64,000 nt of DNA from Micromonospora sp. WMMD1120 (GCF_029626235.1 NZ_JARUBO010000005.1:5056001-5120000), one strand, 5' to 3'. Shown: positions 18,697 through 27,402, counted from the first letter of the stretch. Notes: generated by a model from the letters alone, not told the origin. Numbers and translations are program-made.

Positions 18697-18764
18697 CCGG
18701 AGCGCTGGGATGGGCCCGCTCGGCGCGACCGCGCCGGCCGGGCCCGTCGCGCGTGTGCCGGCGC

Positions 18765-19322
18765 TCAGCTGCGGCGTCGGGTGCGGGACGGGGCGTCGCG
18801 GCCGGCCCCGCCGGGTGGCTCCGGTCGCACCTGGGTCACCACCGAGCAGAGGTCCCGCAGCGGGTCGGCCGCCTGGATCGAGCAGGCGACCCGCTGGAGC
18901 AGCCCCCGCAGCGTCGCCGACTCGGTCGACGTGAGGGCGCCCAGCAGGTGGGCCTCGACCTGCCGCAGCGTCGACCGACGCTGCTCCCAGGCGGCGCGGC
19001 CGGCGGCGGTGACGTCGACCAACCGGTTGCGCCGGTCCGCCGGGTCCGCCCGGCGCACGACGAAGCCGGGCCCCTCCAGGTCGTCGATCAGGTACGTGAG
19101 CACCGTGCGGTCGATGCCCAACTCCTCGGCGAGCGCGCCCTGGTTGCGGGGCGGCCCGCTGCTCGCCGCCGTGAGCAGGTGATAGCCCCGGGGGCCACCG
19201 GGAAAGTCGGTGAGCACGTGCTCCGCCGCCCGGACGTAGCCACGGAAGACGACGCCGAGCATCCAGCCCAGGTCGTCGTCGCGCGGATCGGGTCGATCCG
19301 GCTGGTCGGGGGCGTGCGTCAT
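18765..19322 (-). CDS. MarR-family transcriptional regulator
   Basis: 185 aa. The winged HTH reads RNQGALAEELGIDRTVLTYL, then DDLEGPGFVVRRADPADRR and NRLVDVTAAGR, a clear MarR signature. The C-terminal tail is rich in Pro, Gly and Arg. Divergent from the LLM-hemerythrin gene, with a nested dyad in the shared 116-bp region. -10 TATTGT lies six bases before the ATG, so a leaderless mRNA is likely. There is no conserved redox Cys in the HTH half. Confidence 0.9.
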   Translation of the reverse strand: MTHAPDQPDRPDPRDDDLGWMLGVVFRGYVRAAEHVLTDFPGGPRGYHLLTAASSGPPRNQGALAEELGIDRTVLTYLIDDLEGPGFVVRRADPADRRNRLVDVTAAGRAAWEQRRSTLRQVEAHLLGALTSTESATLRGLLQRVACSIQAADPLRDLCSVVTQVRPEPPGGAGRDAPSRTRRRS

Positions 19323-19348
19323 GGCTCGACAATAGCGCAGTGACGCAG

Positions 19349-19385
19349 ACCTTATTGGCAGAAGATGTTCTGTCTGACATAAGGT
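19349..19385 (+). promoter_or_regulatory. MarR operator and promoter of the LLM-hemerythrin gene
   Basis: Nested inverted repeats: outer ACCTTAT (19349-19355) / ATAAGGT (19379-19385), inner CAGAA (19359-19363) / TTCTG (19368-19372). The candidate promoter TTGGCA (19355-19360), 19-bp spacer, TAAGGT (19380-19385) lies entirely within the dyad, so bound MarR would block it. Confidence 0.65.
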
Positions 19386-19438
19386 TGGACCCAGGGCGCG
19401 TCGTCGAGGGCGTCGCGTGAGACCGGGGGAGGCGCACG

Positions 19439-21016
19439 ATGAGCGACTACGGCCACGACCTGATCTTCGGGTCCTTCATCACGCCCGGCGGCGCTGACCC
19501 GGGCCGCACCGTCGGCCTCGCCGTTCTGGCCGAGCAGGTCGGCCTGGACCTGGTCACCTTCCAGGACCACCCCTACCAGCCGGCCCACCTCGACACCTGG
19601 ACGCTGTTGAGCTTCGTCGCGGCCCGCACCAACCGCGTGCACGTGGCGGCGAACGTGACGAACCTGCCGCTGCGTCCGCCCGCGGTGCTGGCCCGCAGCG
19701 TGGCCAGCCTGGACCTGCTCAGCGGCGGGCGGGTCAGCCTCGGTCTCGGCGCGGGCGCCTTCTGGGACGCCATCGAGGCGATGGGTGGGCGGCGGCTGAC
19801 CCCCGCCGAGGGGGTGCGCGCGCTGGAGGAGGGCATCGAGGTCATCCGCCAGGTGTGGGACACCGGGACACGCGGCGGCGTACGGGTCGACGGCGAGTTC
19901 TACCGGGTGCGGGGCGCCAAGCGGGGGCCGGCTCCGGCGCACCCGGTGCCGATCTGGGTGGGCGCCTACAAACCCCGGATGCTCCAGCTCACCGGTCGCC
20001 GGGGCGACGGCTGGTTGCCCACGCTGGGCTACCTCGAGCCCGGCGCGCTGGCAAAGGGCAACGCGATCATCGACGACGCCGCGCGGCAGGCCGGCCGGTC
20101 CCCGGCGGACGTGCGTCGGCTGCTCAACATCGCCGGGCAGTTCTCCGCCGCCGGCGGCGGTTCGTTGCACGGGCCCGCCGCGCAGTGGGCGCGGGAGCTG
20201 GCCGACTTGGCGCTGACCGAGGGCGTGAGCGCCTTCATCCTGGCCAGTGACGACCCCGACGACCTGCGCCGGTTCGCCGGCGAGGTGGCCCCCGCCGTCC
20301 GCGAGCTGGTGGCCGCCGAGCGCGACGGTGCTACGGCGGTGCCGCCGGAGCCGGTGTCGCCGCCGGAGCCGGTCGTCGCCGCGCCGGCCCGGTCCCGCCG
20401 CGCGACGGTGGCCAGCGGCCCCTTCACCGTGACGCCGACCCCGGACGACGGCGTACGCCGTAGTGACCAGGCGGCCTGGGACGAGTCGACCCGGCCCACC
20501 GGGCCGACGCCCGACCCGGAGCGCACCTACACCGCGCACGAGCAGGCCACCGCCGCGCACCTGGTGGATGTCCACGACGGGCTGCGTGCCGAGCTGGCCC
20601 AGATCCACGACCTGATCGAGCAGGTGGCGACCGGTGAGATCGACGCCGGGGCGGCCCGGTCCCACATCAACACCATGACCATGCGGCAGAACCGCTGGAC
20701 GCTCGGCGTCTACTGCGAGTCGTACTGCCGGATCGTCACCACCCACCACACCCTTGAGGACCAGTCCCTCTTCCCCTGGCTGCGCGCGCGTGACCCGAGG
20801 CTGAGGCCGGTCGTCGACCGGTTGGAGCACGAGCACCACGTCATCCACGACGTGCTGGAGGGAGTCGACCGGGCACTGGTCGCGTACGTGGGGTCGACGG
20901 ACGGCCTCGCCGAGCTGCGCGCCGCCGTGGACCTGCTCAGCGATGCCCTGCTGTCGCACCTCAGCTACGAGGAGCGGGAGCTGGTCGAGCCCCTGGCCCG
21001 GCTGGGCTTCGGCTGA
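19439..21016 (+). CDS. Luciferase-like flavin monooxygenase fused to a hemerythrin domain
   Basis: 525 aa. Residues 1-290 are a bacterial-luciferase-like TIM barrel (FNN-type segment TFQDHPYQPAHLDTW, LGLGAGAFWDAI, VPIWVGAYKPRMLQLTGRRG). A Pro/Ala linker covers about 300-355. Residues 360-525 carry the hemerythrin iron-ligand series: VDVHDGLRAEL, TTHHTLEDQSLFPWL, HEHHVIHDVLEG and SHLSYEERELVEPL, i.e. the H...HxxxE...H...HxxxE pattern. The fusion suggests an F420- or FMN-dependent oxidoreductase with a built-in O2/NO-sensing or oxygen-delivery module (inference). The ATG follows GGGGGAGG. Divergent from marR. Confidence 0.9.
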   Translation: MSDYGHDLIFGSFITPGGADPGRTVGLAVLAEQVGLDLVTFQDHPYQPAHLDTWTLLSFVAARTNRVHVAANVTNLPLRPPAVLARSVASLDLLSGGRVSLGLGAGAFWDAIEAMGGRRLTPAEGVRALEEGIEVIRQVWDTGTRGGVRVDGEFYRVRGAKRGPAPAHPVPIWVGAYKPRMLQLTGRRGDGWLPTLGYLEPGALAKGNAIIDDAARQAGRSPADVRRLLNIAGQFSAAGGGSLHGPAAQWARELADLALTEGVSAFILASDDPDDLRRFAGEVAPAVRELVAAERDGATAVPPEPVSPPEPVVAAPARSRRATVASGPFTVTPTPDDGVRRSDQAAWDESTRPTGPTPDPERTYTAHEQATAAHLVDVHDGLRAELAQIHDLIEQVATGEIDAGAARSHINTMTMRQNRWTLGVYCESYCRIVTTHHTLEDQSLFPWLRARDPRLRPVVDRLEHEHHVIHDVLEGVDRALVAYVGSTDGLAELRAAVDLLSDALLSHLSYEERELVEPLARLGFG

Positions 21017-21045
21017 CCGTCGGGCCGCCGGGTGACGGCGGGGGG

Positions 21046-21091
21046 TTGCCCGACGTGACGTGAGAGACTACTTTCGAAACATGTCTCTCAC
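21046..21091 (+). promoter_or_regulatory. Leaderless promoter inside a 32-bp nested palindromic ArsR operator
   Basis: TTGCCC (21046-21051), 17-bp spacer, TACTTT (21069-21074), then six bases to the ATG at 21081. GTGAGAGA (21060-21067) and TCTCTCAC (21084-21091) are a perfect 8-bp inverted repeat, and the palindrome TTTCGAAA (21072-21079) shares exactly the same centre. The operator covers the -10 and the first codons. Confidence 0.85.
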
Positions 21092-21677
21092 GAATCCGTA
21101 CGGGGATTTCGAGATCACCGAGCCGCAGGCGCTGCGGGCGCTGGCCCACCCGGTCCGGCTGGCCATCCTCGACCGCCTCCAGCGGCACGGCCCGGCGACC
21201 GCGACCGGGCTCTCCGCACACGTCGGCGCGACTCCGTCGGTGGTCAGTTGGCACCTGCGGCACCTCGCCACGTTCGGCCTTGTCGTCGACGCCGAGGGCA
21301 CCACCAGCAAGCGCGAACGCTGGTGGCGGGCCGCCGCGCGGGGCTTCCGCTTCACGCTGCCCGACGACGCCGAAGGGCAGGCCGCCGGCCGCCAACTGCG
21401 CGCCGAGATGTTCGCCCGAGCAGCCGAGACGCCGCAGCAGTGGCTGCTGCACGACGAGCCGCGCCTCGACCCGCTGTGGCGCGGGCTGGCCGGGGTCGCC
21501 GACACCAGTTTCGTGGCCACCGCCGAGGAGACCCGGCGGTTGGAGGCGGCGATCGAGGAGCTGATCGCCCCGTACGTGCGGCGCAAGGACGACGACACCG
21601 CACCGGCCGACGCCCGGGTCGTCCGGATGCTGCGCTACCTCCTGCCCGGGTCCGACGACGATCCGGCCACGTCGTGA
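21081..21677 (+). CDS. ArsR/HTH_20-family transcriptional regulator
   Basis: 198 aa. The winged HTH reads ALRALAHPVRLAILDRLQRH, then ATGLSAHVGATPSVVSWHLR, then HLATFGLVVD. No metal-binding Cys cluster is present, so a small-molecule or structural signal is more likely than metal. ATG 21081 is chosen because the predicted transcript starts there; GTG 21060 would begin upstream of it. The last four bases overlap the MFS start (GTGA), so the two are translated as an operon and the regulator probably controls the transporter. Confidence 0.88.
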   Translation: MSLTNPYGDFEITEPQALRALAHPVRLAILDRLQRHGPATATGLSAHVGATPSVVSWHLRHLATFGLVVDAEGTTSKRERWWRAAARGFRFTLPDDAEGQAAGRQLRAEMFARAAETPQQWLLHDEPRLDPLWRGLAGVADTSFVATAEETRRLEAAIEELIAPYVRRKDDDTAPADARVVRMLRYLLPGSDDDPATS

Positions 21678-22936
21678 CCGCCACCGTCCCCGCCGTCGCG
21701 CCCCGGCCGGCCCTGCACCGCGACCGGCGGTTCCGCACCTTCTGGATCGGCGAGACCGTCTCCCAGTTCGGCGACCGGATCAGCGAACTCGCCCTGCCGC
21801 TGATCGCGGTCACCCTGCTCGCCGCGACCCCGGCGCAGGTGAGCCTCCTCACCGCGCTGATCTGGCTGCCCAACCTGCTCGGTCTGTTCCTCGGCGCCTG
21901 GGTGGACCAGCGCACCCACAAGCGCCGACTCCTGATCATCGCGGACCTGATCCGCGCCGCGGTGCTGCTCAGCCTGCCGGTGGCCTACGCCCTGCACGCC
22001 ATCACCCTCACCCAGCTCTACCTGGTGGCGCTGCTGACCGGAGCCGGTGCGGTGCTGTTCGCCATGGCCCGGCAGGCGTTCTTCGTGGCGCTGGTGCCGC
22101 GCTCGGCGTACGTGGACGCGAACAGCAAGCTGAGCATGAGCCGGTCGCTGTCCTTCATCGCCGGCCCGGCGGTCGGCGGCGGGCTGGTCCAGGCGCTCAG
22201 CGCGCCGGTCGCGATCCTCGTCGACGCGCTGTCCTTCCTCGGCTCCGCGCTGCTGCTCGGCCGCATCCCGGTGACCGAGCCGCCGGTTCCGCCGCGTCGG
22301 ACGTCCACCCTCGGGCTGGTCCGTGAGGGGCTGGCCCTGGTGGTGCGGCACCCGGTGCTGCGCGCCGCCCTCGGCTGCACCAGCACCGTCAACTTCTTCA
22401 CCTTCATCAGCGGCGCGCTGCTGGTGCTCTACGCCAGCCGGGAACTCGACCTGTCCGCCGGAGCGATCGGCGTCGCCCTCGGCTTCGGGGCGCTCGGCGG
22501 GCTCGCCGGGGCGGCGCTCGCCCCACGGATCTCGCGCGCCATCGGCCTGGGGCGCACCGCGATGATCGGAGCGGTGCTGTTTCCCGCGCCGCTCGCGGCG
22601 ACCGCGCTGGTGACCGGACCGACGTGGACGAAGGTCGCGCTGCTGGCCGCCATCGAACTGGTCTCCAGCGTCGGGGTGATGCTGATGGACGTCAACCTGA
22701 ACGCCCTCCTCACCGCCGTCACCCCCGACGACGCGCGGGGACGCCGCGCCGGCGCGTACAGCGCCGTGAACTACGGCATCCGGCCGGTCGGCGCACTGGT
22801 CGGGGGCGCCCTGGCCACCACCATCGGGCTGCGGCCCACCCTGGCCGTCGCCGGCCTGGGTGGCGTGCTCGCGGTGCTCTGGCTGTTCGCCTCGCCGGTG
22901 CGCCACATCCGGACCCTCGACGAACCGGTCGACTGA
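21674..22936 (+). CDS. MFS transporter, drug/siderophore-export type
   Basis: 420 aa, about 12 hydrophobic segments. It opens RRFRTFWIGETVSQFGDRIS, then GAWVDQRTHKRRLLIIADLI (the loop 2-3 MFS motif), and DANSKLSMSRSLSFIAGPAV in the EntS/MFS_3 style. It is probably a proton-driven exporter of a small molecule. GTG 21674 overlaps the ArsR stop by four bases. Partners and substrate cannot be named. Confidence 0.88.
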   Translation: MTATVPAVAPRPALHRDRRFRTFWIGETVSQFGDRISELALPLIAVTLLAATPAQVSLLTALIWLPNLLGLFLGAWVDQRTHKRRLLIIADLIRAAVLLSLPVAYALHAITLTQLYLVALLTGAGAVLFAMARQAFFVALVPRSAYVDANSKLSMSRSLSFIAGPAVGGGLVQALSAPVAILVDALSFLGSALLLGRIPVTEPPVPPRRTSTLGLVREGLALVVRHPVLRAALGCTSTVNFFTFISGALLVLYASRELDLSAGAIGVALGFGALGGLAGAALAPRISRAIGLGRTAMIGAVLFPAPLAATALVTGPTWTKVALLAAIELVSSVGVMLMDVNLNALLTAVTPDDARGRRAGAYSAVNYGIRPVGALVGGALATTIGLRPTLAVAGLGGVLAVLWLFASPVRHIRTLDEPVD

Positions 22937-22972
22937 CCGAAGTTCGCGCGGGGCAAGGGACCCCGCGCGGAG

Positions 22973-23668
22973 TCAGGCGGCCTCGGCCAGCAGGATGCGC
23001 GCCAGTTCGGCGGGCTGGGACAGCATCGGCCAGTGGCCGGTGTCCATCGTGACCAGCCGCCAGTGGTCACTGGTCAGCAGGCCGGCCACCGTGTCGTTGG
23101 GCTCCGGCCCGTCGAGCAGACACTTGACGTACGTCGCCGGGAGCCCGCCCAGCGGTCGGGTCAGCACGGCCGGCTCGGTCAACGTCGCGCCCGGATGCGG
23201 GGTGGACCCGTCCACCAGGCGGGTGACCTGCTCGTCGGTCAGGCCCTGGCCCTCCAGGTCGGCCGGCGTCAGCGGCGGCCAGTAGTCGTCGTTGCCGGCG
23301 AGCACCGCGTCGAACGCCGCCTGGCCCTGCCACCAGCCCGACGCGAACGACCCGCCGTCGACGGGCACCTCCGCGTCCACGAAGACCACTCGGCGCAGCC
23401 GGTCACCGATCCGTTCGGCGGCCTGACCCACCGGAATGCCCGAGTAGCTGTGCCCGACCAGCACCACGTCGCGCAGGTCGTGGCCCTCGATCTCGTCGAC
23501 GATGTCCCGCACGTGGGTCTGCTGCCCGGCGGTCTGGCCCCGCCTCTCGGCGAGACCGGAGAGGGTGAGGGGACGGGTGCCGTGGCCGGCCGCGCGCAGC
23601 GGCGGCACCACCTCGTCCCAGGCCCACGCTCCCAGCCACGCACCCGGCACCAATACGAATTCAGCCAT
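22973..23668 (-). CDS. Alpha/beta hydrolase (EstC / methylketone-synthase-like)
   Basis: 231 aa. It opens EFVLVPGAWLGAWAWDEVVP with the nucleophile in LVGHSYSGIPV, acid in FVDAEVPVDG, and the catalytic His in MDTGHWPMLSQPAELA. This compact esterase group acts on small esters or cyanohydrins; the actual substrate is unknown. ATG 23668. The stop is 37 bp from the convergent MFS stop. Confidence 0.86.
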   Translation of the reverse strand: MAEFVLVPGAWLGAWAWDEVVPPLRAAGHGTRPLTLSGLAERRGQTAGQQTHVRDIVDEIEGHDLRDVVLVGHSYSGIPVGQAAERIGDRLRRVVFVDAEVPVDGGSFASGWWQGQAAFDAVLAGNDDYWPPLTPADLEGQGLTDEQVTRLVDGSTPHPGATLTEPAVLTRPLGGLPATYVKCLLDGPEPNDTVAGLLTSDHWRLVTMDTGHWPMLSQPAELARILLAEAA

Positions 23669-23710
23669 GGCCGCAGACCCTATCGTCCACCTCCGACAAC
23701 CGCAGGGGCC

Positions 23711-24091
23711 TCAGGGCCAGGTGCGCGACCCCGCCGCGAAGACCTCCGGCGGACTCTCCACCGGCAGCACACACAGCAGGTGCCCGCCGGGCGCCCGCAG
23801 GACCCGGCACTCCAACCACCGCGACACCTCGGTCGCGCCCAGGCCGACCAGACGGGCGGTCTCGGCCGCCACGTCATCGGTCTCGATGTCGAGGTGGTAA
23901 CGCGGCGCGTCGTCGACCGCCTGCACGGCCGTGACCAACCCGGGCAGCGCCTCGTGCAGCCCGACGAACTGCGGCTCGGCGGGGTGGGACCGGGTGTCGA
24001 CGCCCAACGCCGCCGACCAGAACTCCGCGGCGCGGGCGGCGTCCGCCTCGGGAGCGTCGATCAGTAACGCGTACACGCGGCTTCGGTGCAT
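23711..24091 (-). CDS. VOC-family (glyoxalase/bleomycin-resistance fold) protein
   Basis: 126 aa, two beta-alpha-beta-beta-beta half-domains. DAARAAEFWSAALGVDTRSH opens the first half; RYHLDIETDDVAAETARLVG and GATEVSRWLECRVLRAPGGH mark the second. In this group of VOC proteins no enzymatic metal triad is obvious. ATG 24091. Same strand as the upstream hydrolase, with 42 bp between, so cotranscription is possible. Confidence 0.84.
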   Translation of the reverse strand: MHRSRVYALLIDAPEADAARAAEFWSAALGVDTRSHPAEPQFVGLHEALPGLVTAVQAVDDAPRYHLDIETDDVAAETARLVGLGATEVSRWLECRVLRAPGGHLLCVLPVESPPEVFAAGSRTWP

Positions 24092-24303
24092 GCCGGCCAG
24101 GATATCGACGATGCCCGCTCGCCGCCCGGCACGGCGCCGGGGCCGGCGGCCACCGGATCAGCGAAACCGGTTACCGGGCCGCCCGGTGTGACAAGTCCCG
24201 CTCGCGTCAGCGGCCGGTGGTGTGCGCCCTGTCGATCCGCCAGGATGGGCCGGGGCGACCTGGGCCGTCGTCCCGGCCCACCCCGTGCCCGTGGAGGAGT
24301 GCC

Positions 24304-26103
24304 GTGCCGTCCACCCTGCTCTCCCGTCGCGACCTCGACTTCCTGCTGCACGAGTGGCTGCGGGTGTCCGATCTCGTCGGGCGCCCCCGCTACGCCGAGC
24401 ACTCCCGGGAGACCTTCGACGACGCGCTGGACCTCGCCGAGCAGGTGGCCACCGAGCGGTTCGCCCCGCACAACCGGGCCGCCGACCTCGCCGAGCCCAC
24501 CTTCGACGGCGAGCGTGTCCGGCTGATCCCGCAGGTCCGCGCGGCGTTGGACAGCTTCGCCGAGACCGGCCTGCTCGCCGCCGGGATGGACGCGGCGGTC
24601 GGCGGTCTGCAACTGCCACACGCCGTCACCGCGGCCTGCTTCACCTGGTTCCAGGCCGCCAACGTGGCCACCTCGGCGTATCCGTTCCTCACCCTCGGCA
24701 ACGCCAACCTGCTGCTGGCGCACGGCAGCGCCGAGCAGGTGGACACCTACGTCCGGCCCATGCTGGAGGGCCGGTTCTTCGGCACCATGTGCCTGTCCGA
24801 GCCGCACGCCGGCAGCTCACTGGCGGACATCACGACCCGGGCCCAGGAGCAGCCCGACGGCAGCTACCGGCTCTTCGGCACCAAGATGTGGATCTCCGGT
24901 GGCGACCACGAGCTGGCGGAGAACATCGTCCACCTGGTGCTGGCCCGGATTCCCGGCGGACCGCCCGGGGTCAAGGGCATCTCCCTGTTCATCGTCCCCA
25001 AGGTGCTGGTCGGCGCGGACGGGTCACTGGGTGACCGCAACGACGTGGTGCTGGCCGGGCTGAACCACAAGATGGGGTTCCGGGGAACCACGAACACCCT
25101 GCTCAGCTTCGGCGACGGTCGGCACACCCCGGGCGGCCGGGCCGGCGCGGTCGGGCACCTGGTCGGCGCGCCGCACCAGGGCCTGGCGCAGATGTTCCAC
25201 ATGATGAACGAGGCCCGGATCGCGGTCGGCGCCGGCGCCACCGCGCTGGGCTACACCGGCTACCTCAAGAGCCTGGCGTACGCCAGGGAGCGGCCACAGG
25301 GCCGCCCGGTCGATGCGAAGGACCCGAGCGCGGCGCAGGTGCCGATCATCGAACACCCCGACGTACGACGGATGCTGCTCGCGCAGAAGAGCTACGTGGA
25401 GGGGGCGCTGGCGCTGGTGCTCTACTGCGCGCGGCTGGTCGACGAGGAGAAGACCGCCGAGGCCGAGGCCGACCGCGAGCGCGCGCACCTGCTGCTGGAC
25501 GTGCTCACCCCGATCGCCAAGAGTTGGCCGTCGCAGTGGTGCCTCGCCGCCAACGACCTGGCGATCCAGGTGCTCGGCGGCGCCGGCTACACCCGCGACC
25601 ACGACGTGGAGCAGCACTACCGGGACAACCGGCTCAACCCTATCCACGAGGGCACCCACGGCATCCAGGCGCTGGATCTGCTGGGACGCAAGGTGACCAT
25701 GCGGGGCGGCGCCGGTCTCGCCGTCCTGACCGAGACGATCGGCGACACTGTCGAGCGGGCCCGGCGGGCCGGGGGAGAGCCAGCCGACCTGGCCGACCGG
25801 CTGGCCGGGGCGGTGGAGCGGATCGTTTCGGTCACCCGTCGACTGTGGGCCGACGGCGACCCGGTGCTCGCGCTCGCCAACGCCAGCGCCTATCTGGAGG
25901 CCGTCGGGCACGTGGTGATCGCCTGGATGTGGTTGGAGCAGGTGCTGGCCCTGCCGGCGGAGGGCGGCGACGCGTTCCACGCCGGTAAGCGGCAGGCCGC
26001 ACGCTACTTCTTCACCGTCGAGCTGCCCCGTACGGGACCCCAGTTCGACCTGCTGGACAGCCGGGATCGCACCACCCTCGACATGCGGCCGGACTGGTTC
26101 TGA
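24304..26103 (+). CDS. Acyl-CoA dehydrogenase with C-terminal extension
   Basis: 599 aa, FAD-dependent; introduces the alpha-beta double bond in acyl-CoA beta-oxidation or related pathways. Features in order: GTMCLSEPHAGSSLADITTR and LFGTKMWISGGDHEL (FAD/substrate strands), GFRGTTNTLL, and QVLGGAGYTRDHDVEQHYRD followed by NRLNPIHEGTHGIQALDLLG with the catalytic-glutamate loop. An extra 130-residue C-terminal helical domain follows, as in the large FadE-type enzymes (about 600 aa). GTG 24304 is preceded by GGAGGAG. Confidence 0.93.
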   Translation: MPSTLLSRRDLDFLLHEWLRVSDLVGRPRYAEHSRETFDDALDLAEQVATERFAPHNRAADLAEPTFDGERVRLIPQVRAALDSFAETGLLAAGMDAAVGGLQLPHAVTAACFTWFQAANVATSAYPFLTLGNANLLLAHGSAEQVDTYVRPMLEGRFFGTMCLSEPHAGSSLADITTRAQEQPDGSYRLFGTKMWISGGDHELAENIVHLVLARIPGGPPGVKGISLFIVPKVLVGADGSLGDRNDVVLAGLNHKMGFRGTTNTLLSFGDGRHTPGGRAGAVGHLVGAPHQGLAQMFHMMNEARIAVGAGATALGYTGYLKSLAYARERPQGRPVDAKDPSAAQVPIIEHPDVRRMLLAQKSYVEGALALVLYCARLVDEEKTAEAEADRERAHLLLDVLTPIAKSWPSQWCLAANDLAIQVLGGAGYTRDHDVEQHYRDNRLNPIHEGTHGIQALDLLGRKVTMRGGAGLAVLTETIGDTVERARRAGGEPADLADRLAGAVERIVSVTRRLWADGDPVLALANASAYLEAVGHVVIAWMWLEQVLALPAEGGDAFHAGKRQAARYFFTVELPRTGPQFDLLDSRDRTTLDMRPDWF

Positions 26104-26119
26104 CCCGGCCGGGCGTCGG

Positions 26120-26296
26120 TCACCTCCGGCGGGTCTGGTGGTTCATGACCTGCCGTCCCTTGACGACGCCCAGGATGATCACGATCACCAGCGCGACCAG
26201 GCCGATGATGATCAGCCAGCGGACCGCTTCGAGGATCAACCCGAGCAGGATCAGCACACCCGCCACCACGCCGACGACCCAGAGCAGTGCACGCAT
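26120..26296 (-). CDS. Small membrane protein
   Basis: 58 aa from ATG 26296 (GGGAGG upstream). It consists of two closely spaced hydrophobic helices (ALLWVVGVVAGVLILLGLIL and WLIIIGLVALVIVIILGVV) and a basic tail ending HQTRRR. It resembles the short DUF/PspC-neighbour membrane peptides of actinomycetes. Function unknown. Confidence 0.7.
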   Translation of the reverse strand: MRALLWVVGVVAGVLILLGLILEAVRWLIIIGLVALVIVIILGVVKGRQVMNHQTRRR

Positions 26297-26443
26297 CTCG
26301 ACCTCCCGTAACCGGCCGCGCCTGGTGCGACGGGCCCCGGGTTCTCCTTCCCCGTCCGGCCGACACCATGCCCGCGGCGGTGTCATCGTTGACGATCTCC
26401 TGAATACGGCGGAGCCCGACCGCCGAGGGCCGGGGCTCGACGC

Positions 26444-26734
26444 TCAAAACCAGTTGAAATGACCCTCCCTGCGGTGCCGGCTGACGGCGAGGGCCTCTTT
26501 TATCCAGCCCAGGAAACGCCCGTACATCTCGACCGGGTCGGGCGCGGTCCAGTAAAGCTCGGCAAGGTCGCGGCCAGCCTCGGTCAGGCAGTCGGCCATA
26601 TCGACACCGAGGAGCTTCGGCTCTTCCGAGTAGTCAGCGACAAGTTCGGCTTTGGCGTCGGCGCACGGCCAGGGGCGGACGCAGCAGGCGCAGAACCAGA
26701 ACGGTCGAACCGGGCTGTGCCGCTGGCGGCTCAC
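26444..26734 (-). CDS. Hypothetical protein with W-x-C-x2-C-x3-W-P-C motif
   Basis: 96 aa from GTG 26734. It begins SRQRHSPVRPFWFCACCVRP and continues WPCADAKAELVADY, the same cysteine-tryptophan motif as the 220-aa protein at 14347-15009, followed by a short helical domain ending HFNWF. Translation is coupled to the upstream gene by a GTGA overlap. Pairs like this are common in actinomycete accessory islets. Function unknown; a zinc ribbon is likely. Confidence 0.65.
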   Translation of the reverse strand: MSRQRHSPVRPFWFCACCVRPWPCADAKAELVADYSEEPKLLGVDMADCLTEAGRDLAELYWTAPDPVEMYGRFLGWIKEALAVSRHRREGHFNWF

Positions 26735-27090
26735 CAGAGCACACCCCTATACCTGACCGTCGACCAACGGCCAGGCCGACGCAGCGGGGGGTGCTGGTTG
26801 TTGATGACCGAGATCACCGACCCGAACCTCACCCGGGGTTCTCGGGTCGCTCGATCGAGGTCTTGGGTGATCAGAGCGATGGCGACCAGGCGACTGCGCG
26901 CATCGAACAGTTGTCGCCGGGCGAGCCTGAGCGCTGCCGCCAGATCTCGACATTCCTTGCGTAGGTGCTCCAGTTCGTCCTCTGGTTCCACTGCAACCTC
27001 CGGGGGTTCGGGCCGAGGTGGCACCCCGCCCGCCGCGAATTCCGCCACCGGGCGAGGGCCTCGTCCCATCCGACCCCAGCTCTTAGCCAC
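26731..27090 (-). CDS. Hypothetical coiled-coil protein
   Basis: 119 aa. A Pro/Gly-rich N-terminus (about 1-35) precedes a predicted coiled coil (DELEHLRKECRDLAAALRLA, RRQLFDARSRLVAIALIT), then a basic tail. GTG 27090 gives the longest form; ATG 27069 is an equally plausible start, and neither has a strong ribosome site. Overlaps the next gene by four bases. Codon use is less GC3-biased than in flanking genes. I do not recognise a family. Confidence 0.5.
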   Translation of the reverse strand: MAKSWGRMGRGPRPVAEFAAGGVPPRPEPPEVAVEPEDELEHLRKECRDLAAALRLARRQLFDARSRLVAIALITQDLDRATREPRVRFGSVISVINNQHPPLRRPGRWSTVRYRGVLW

Positions 27091-27174
27091 CTGTCAACGT
27101 TGGCGCGCTCACATGGGTGTGACAATTCTTGCGCGCTTATATTGACCCGATCGCCTCGGTCTACCTTCCTTGGC

Positions 27175-27384
27175 ATGGGCAAGGGACCGGGAGAACTCGT
27201 CGCAGCGGGCGAGATCCTGCAAATGCTCGGGGTCGGGCGGTCGCGGTTCCGCCAGATTCGGGAGCACCCTGCCTTCCCCGAGCCGTACCAGGTCCTCAGC
27301 GTCGGGTCGATCTGGCTCAAGGCTGATGTGGAGCGGTATATCCGGGAGCACCGTCGTCCTCGCCGGGCGGACGAGGACGACTAG
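27175..27384 (+). CDS. Excisionase/AlpA-like helix-turn-helix protein
   Basis: 69 aa from ATG 27175. EILQMLGVGRSRFRQIREHP followed by FPEPYQVLSVGSIWLKADVE and RYIREHRRPRR matches the small MerR-like winged HTH of AlpA/excisionase proteins: DNA-binding helix, then a wing with a strand and W. These often belong to integrative elements, but no integrase or att site is visible nearby. Divergent from the two hypothetical genes. A TATATT element (about 27138-27143) upstream may be part of its promoter. Confidence 0.7.
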   Translation: MGKGPGELVAAGEILQMLGVGRSRFRQIREHPAFPEPYQVLSVGSIWLKADVERYIREHRRPRRADEDD

Positions 27385-27402
27385 CCCCGTCCGCGCCGCT
27401 CG

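Noticed and set aside
26444..27384. Integrative (AICE-like) element
   Set aside because: An excisionase-like HTH and accessory-type hypotheticals are present, but no integrase, replication or transfer gene, and no att repeats or tRNA.
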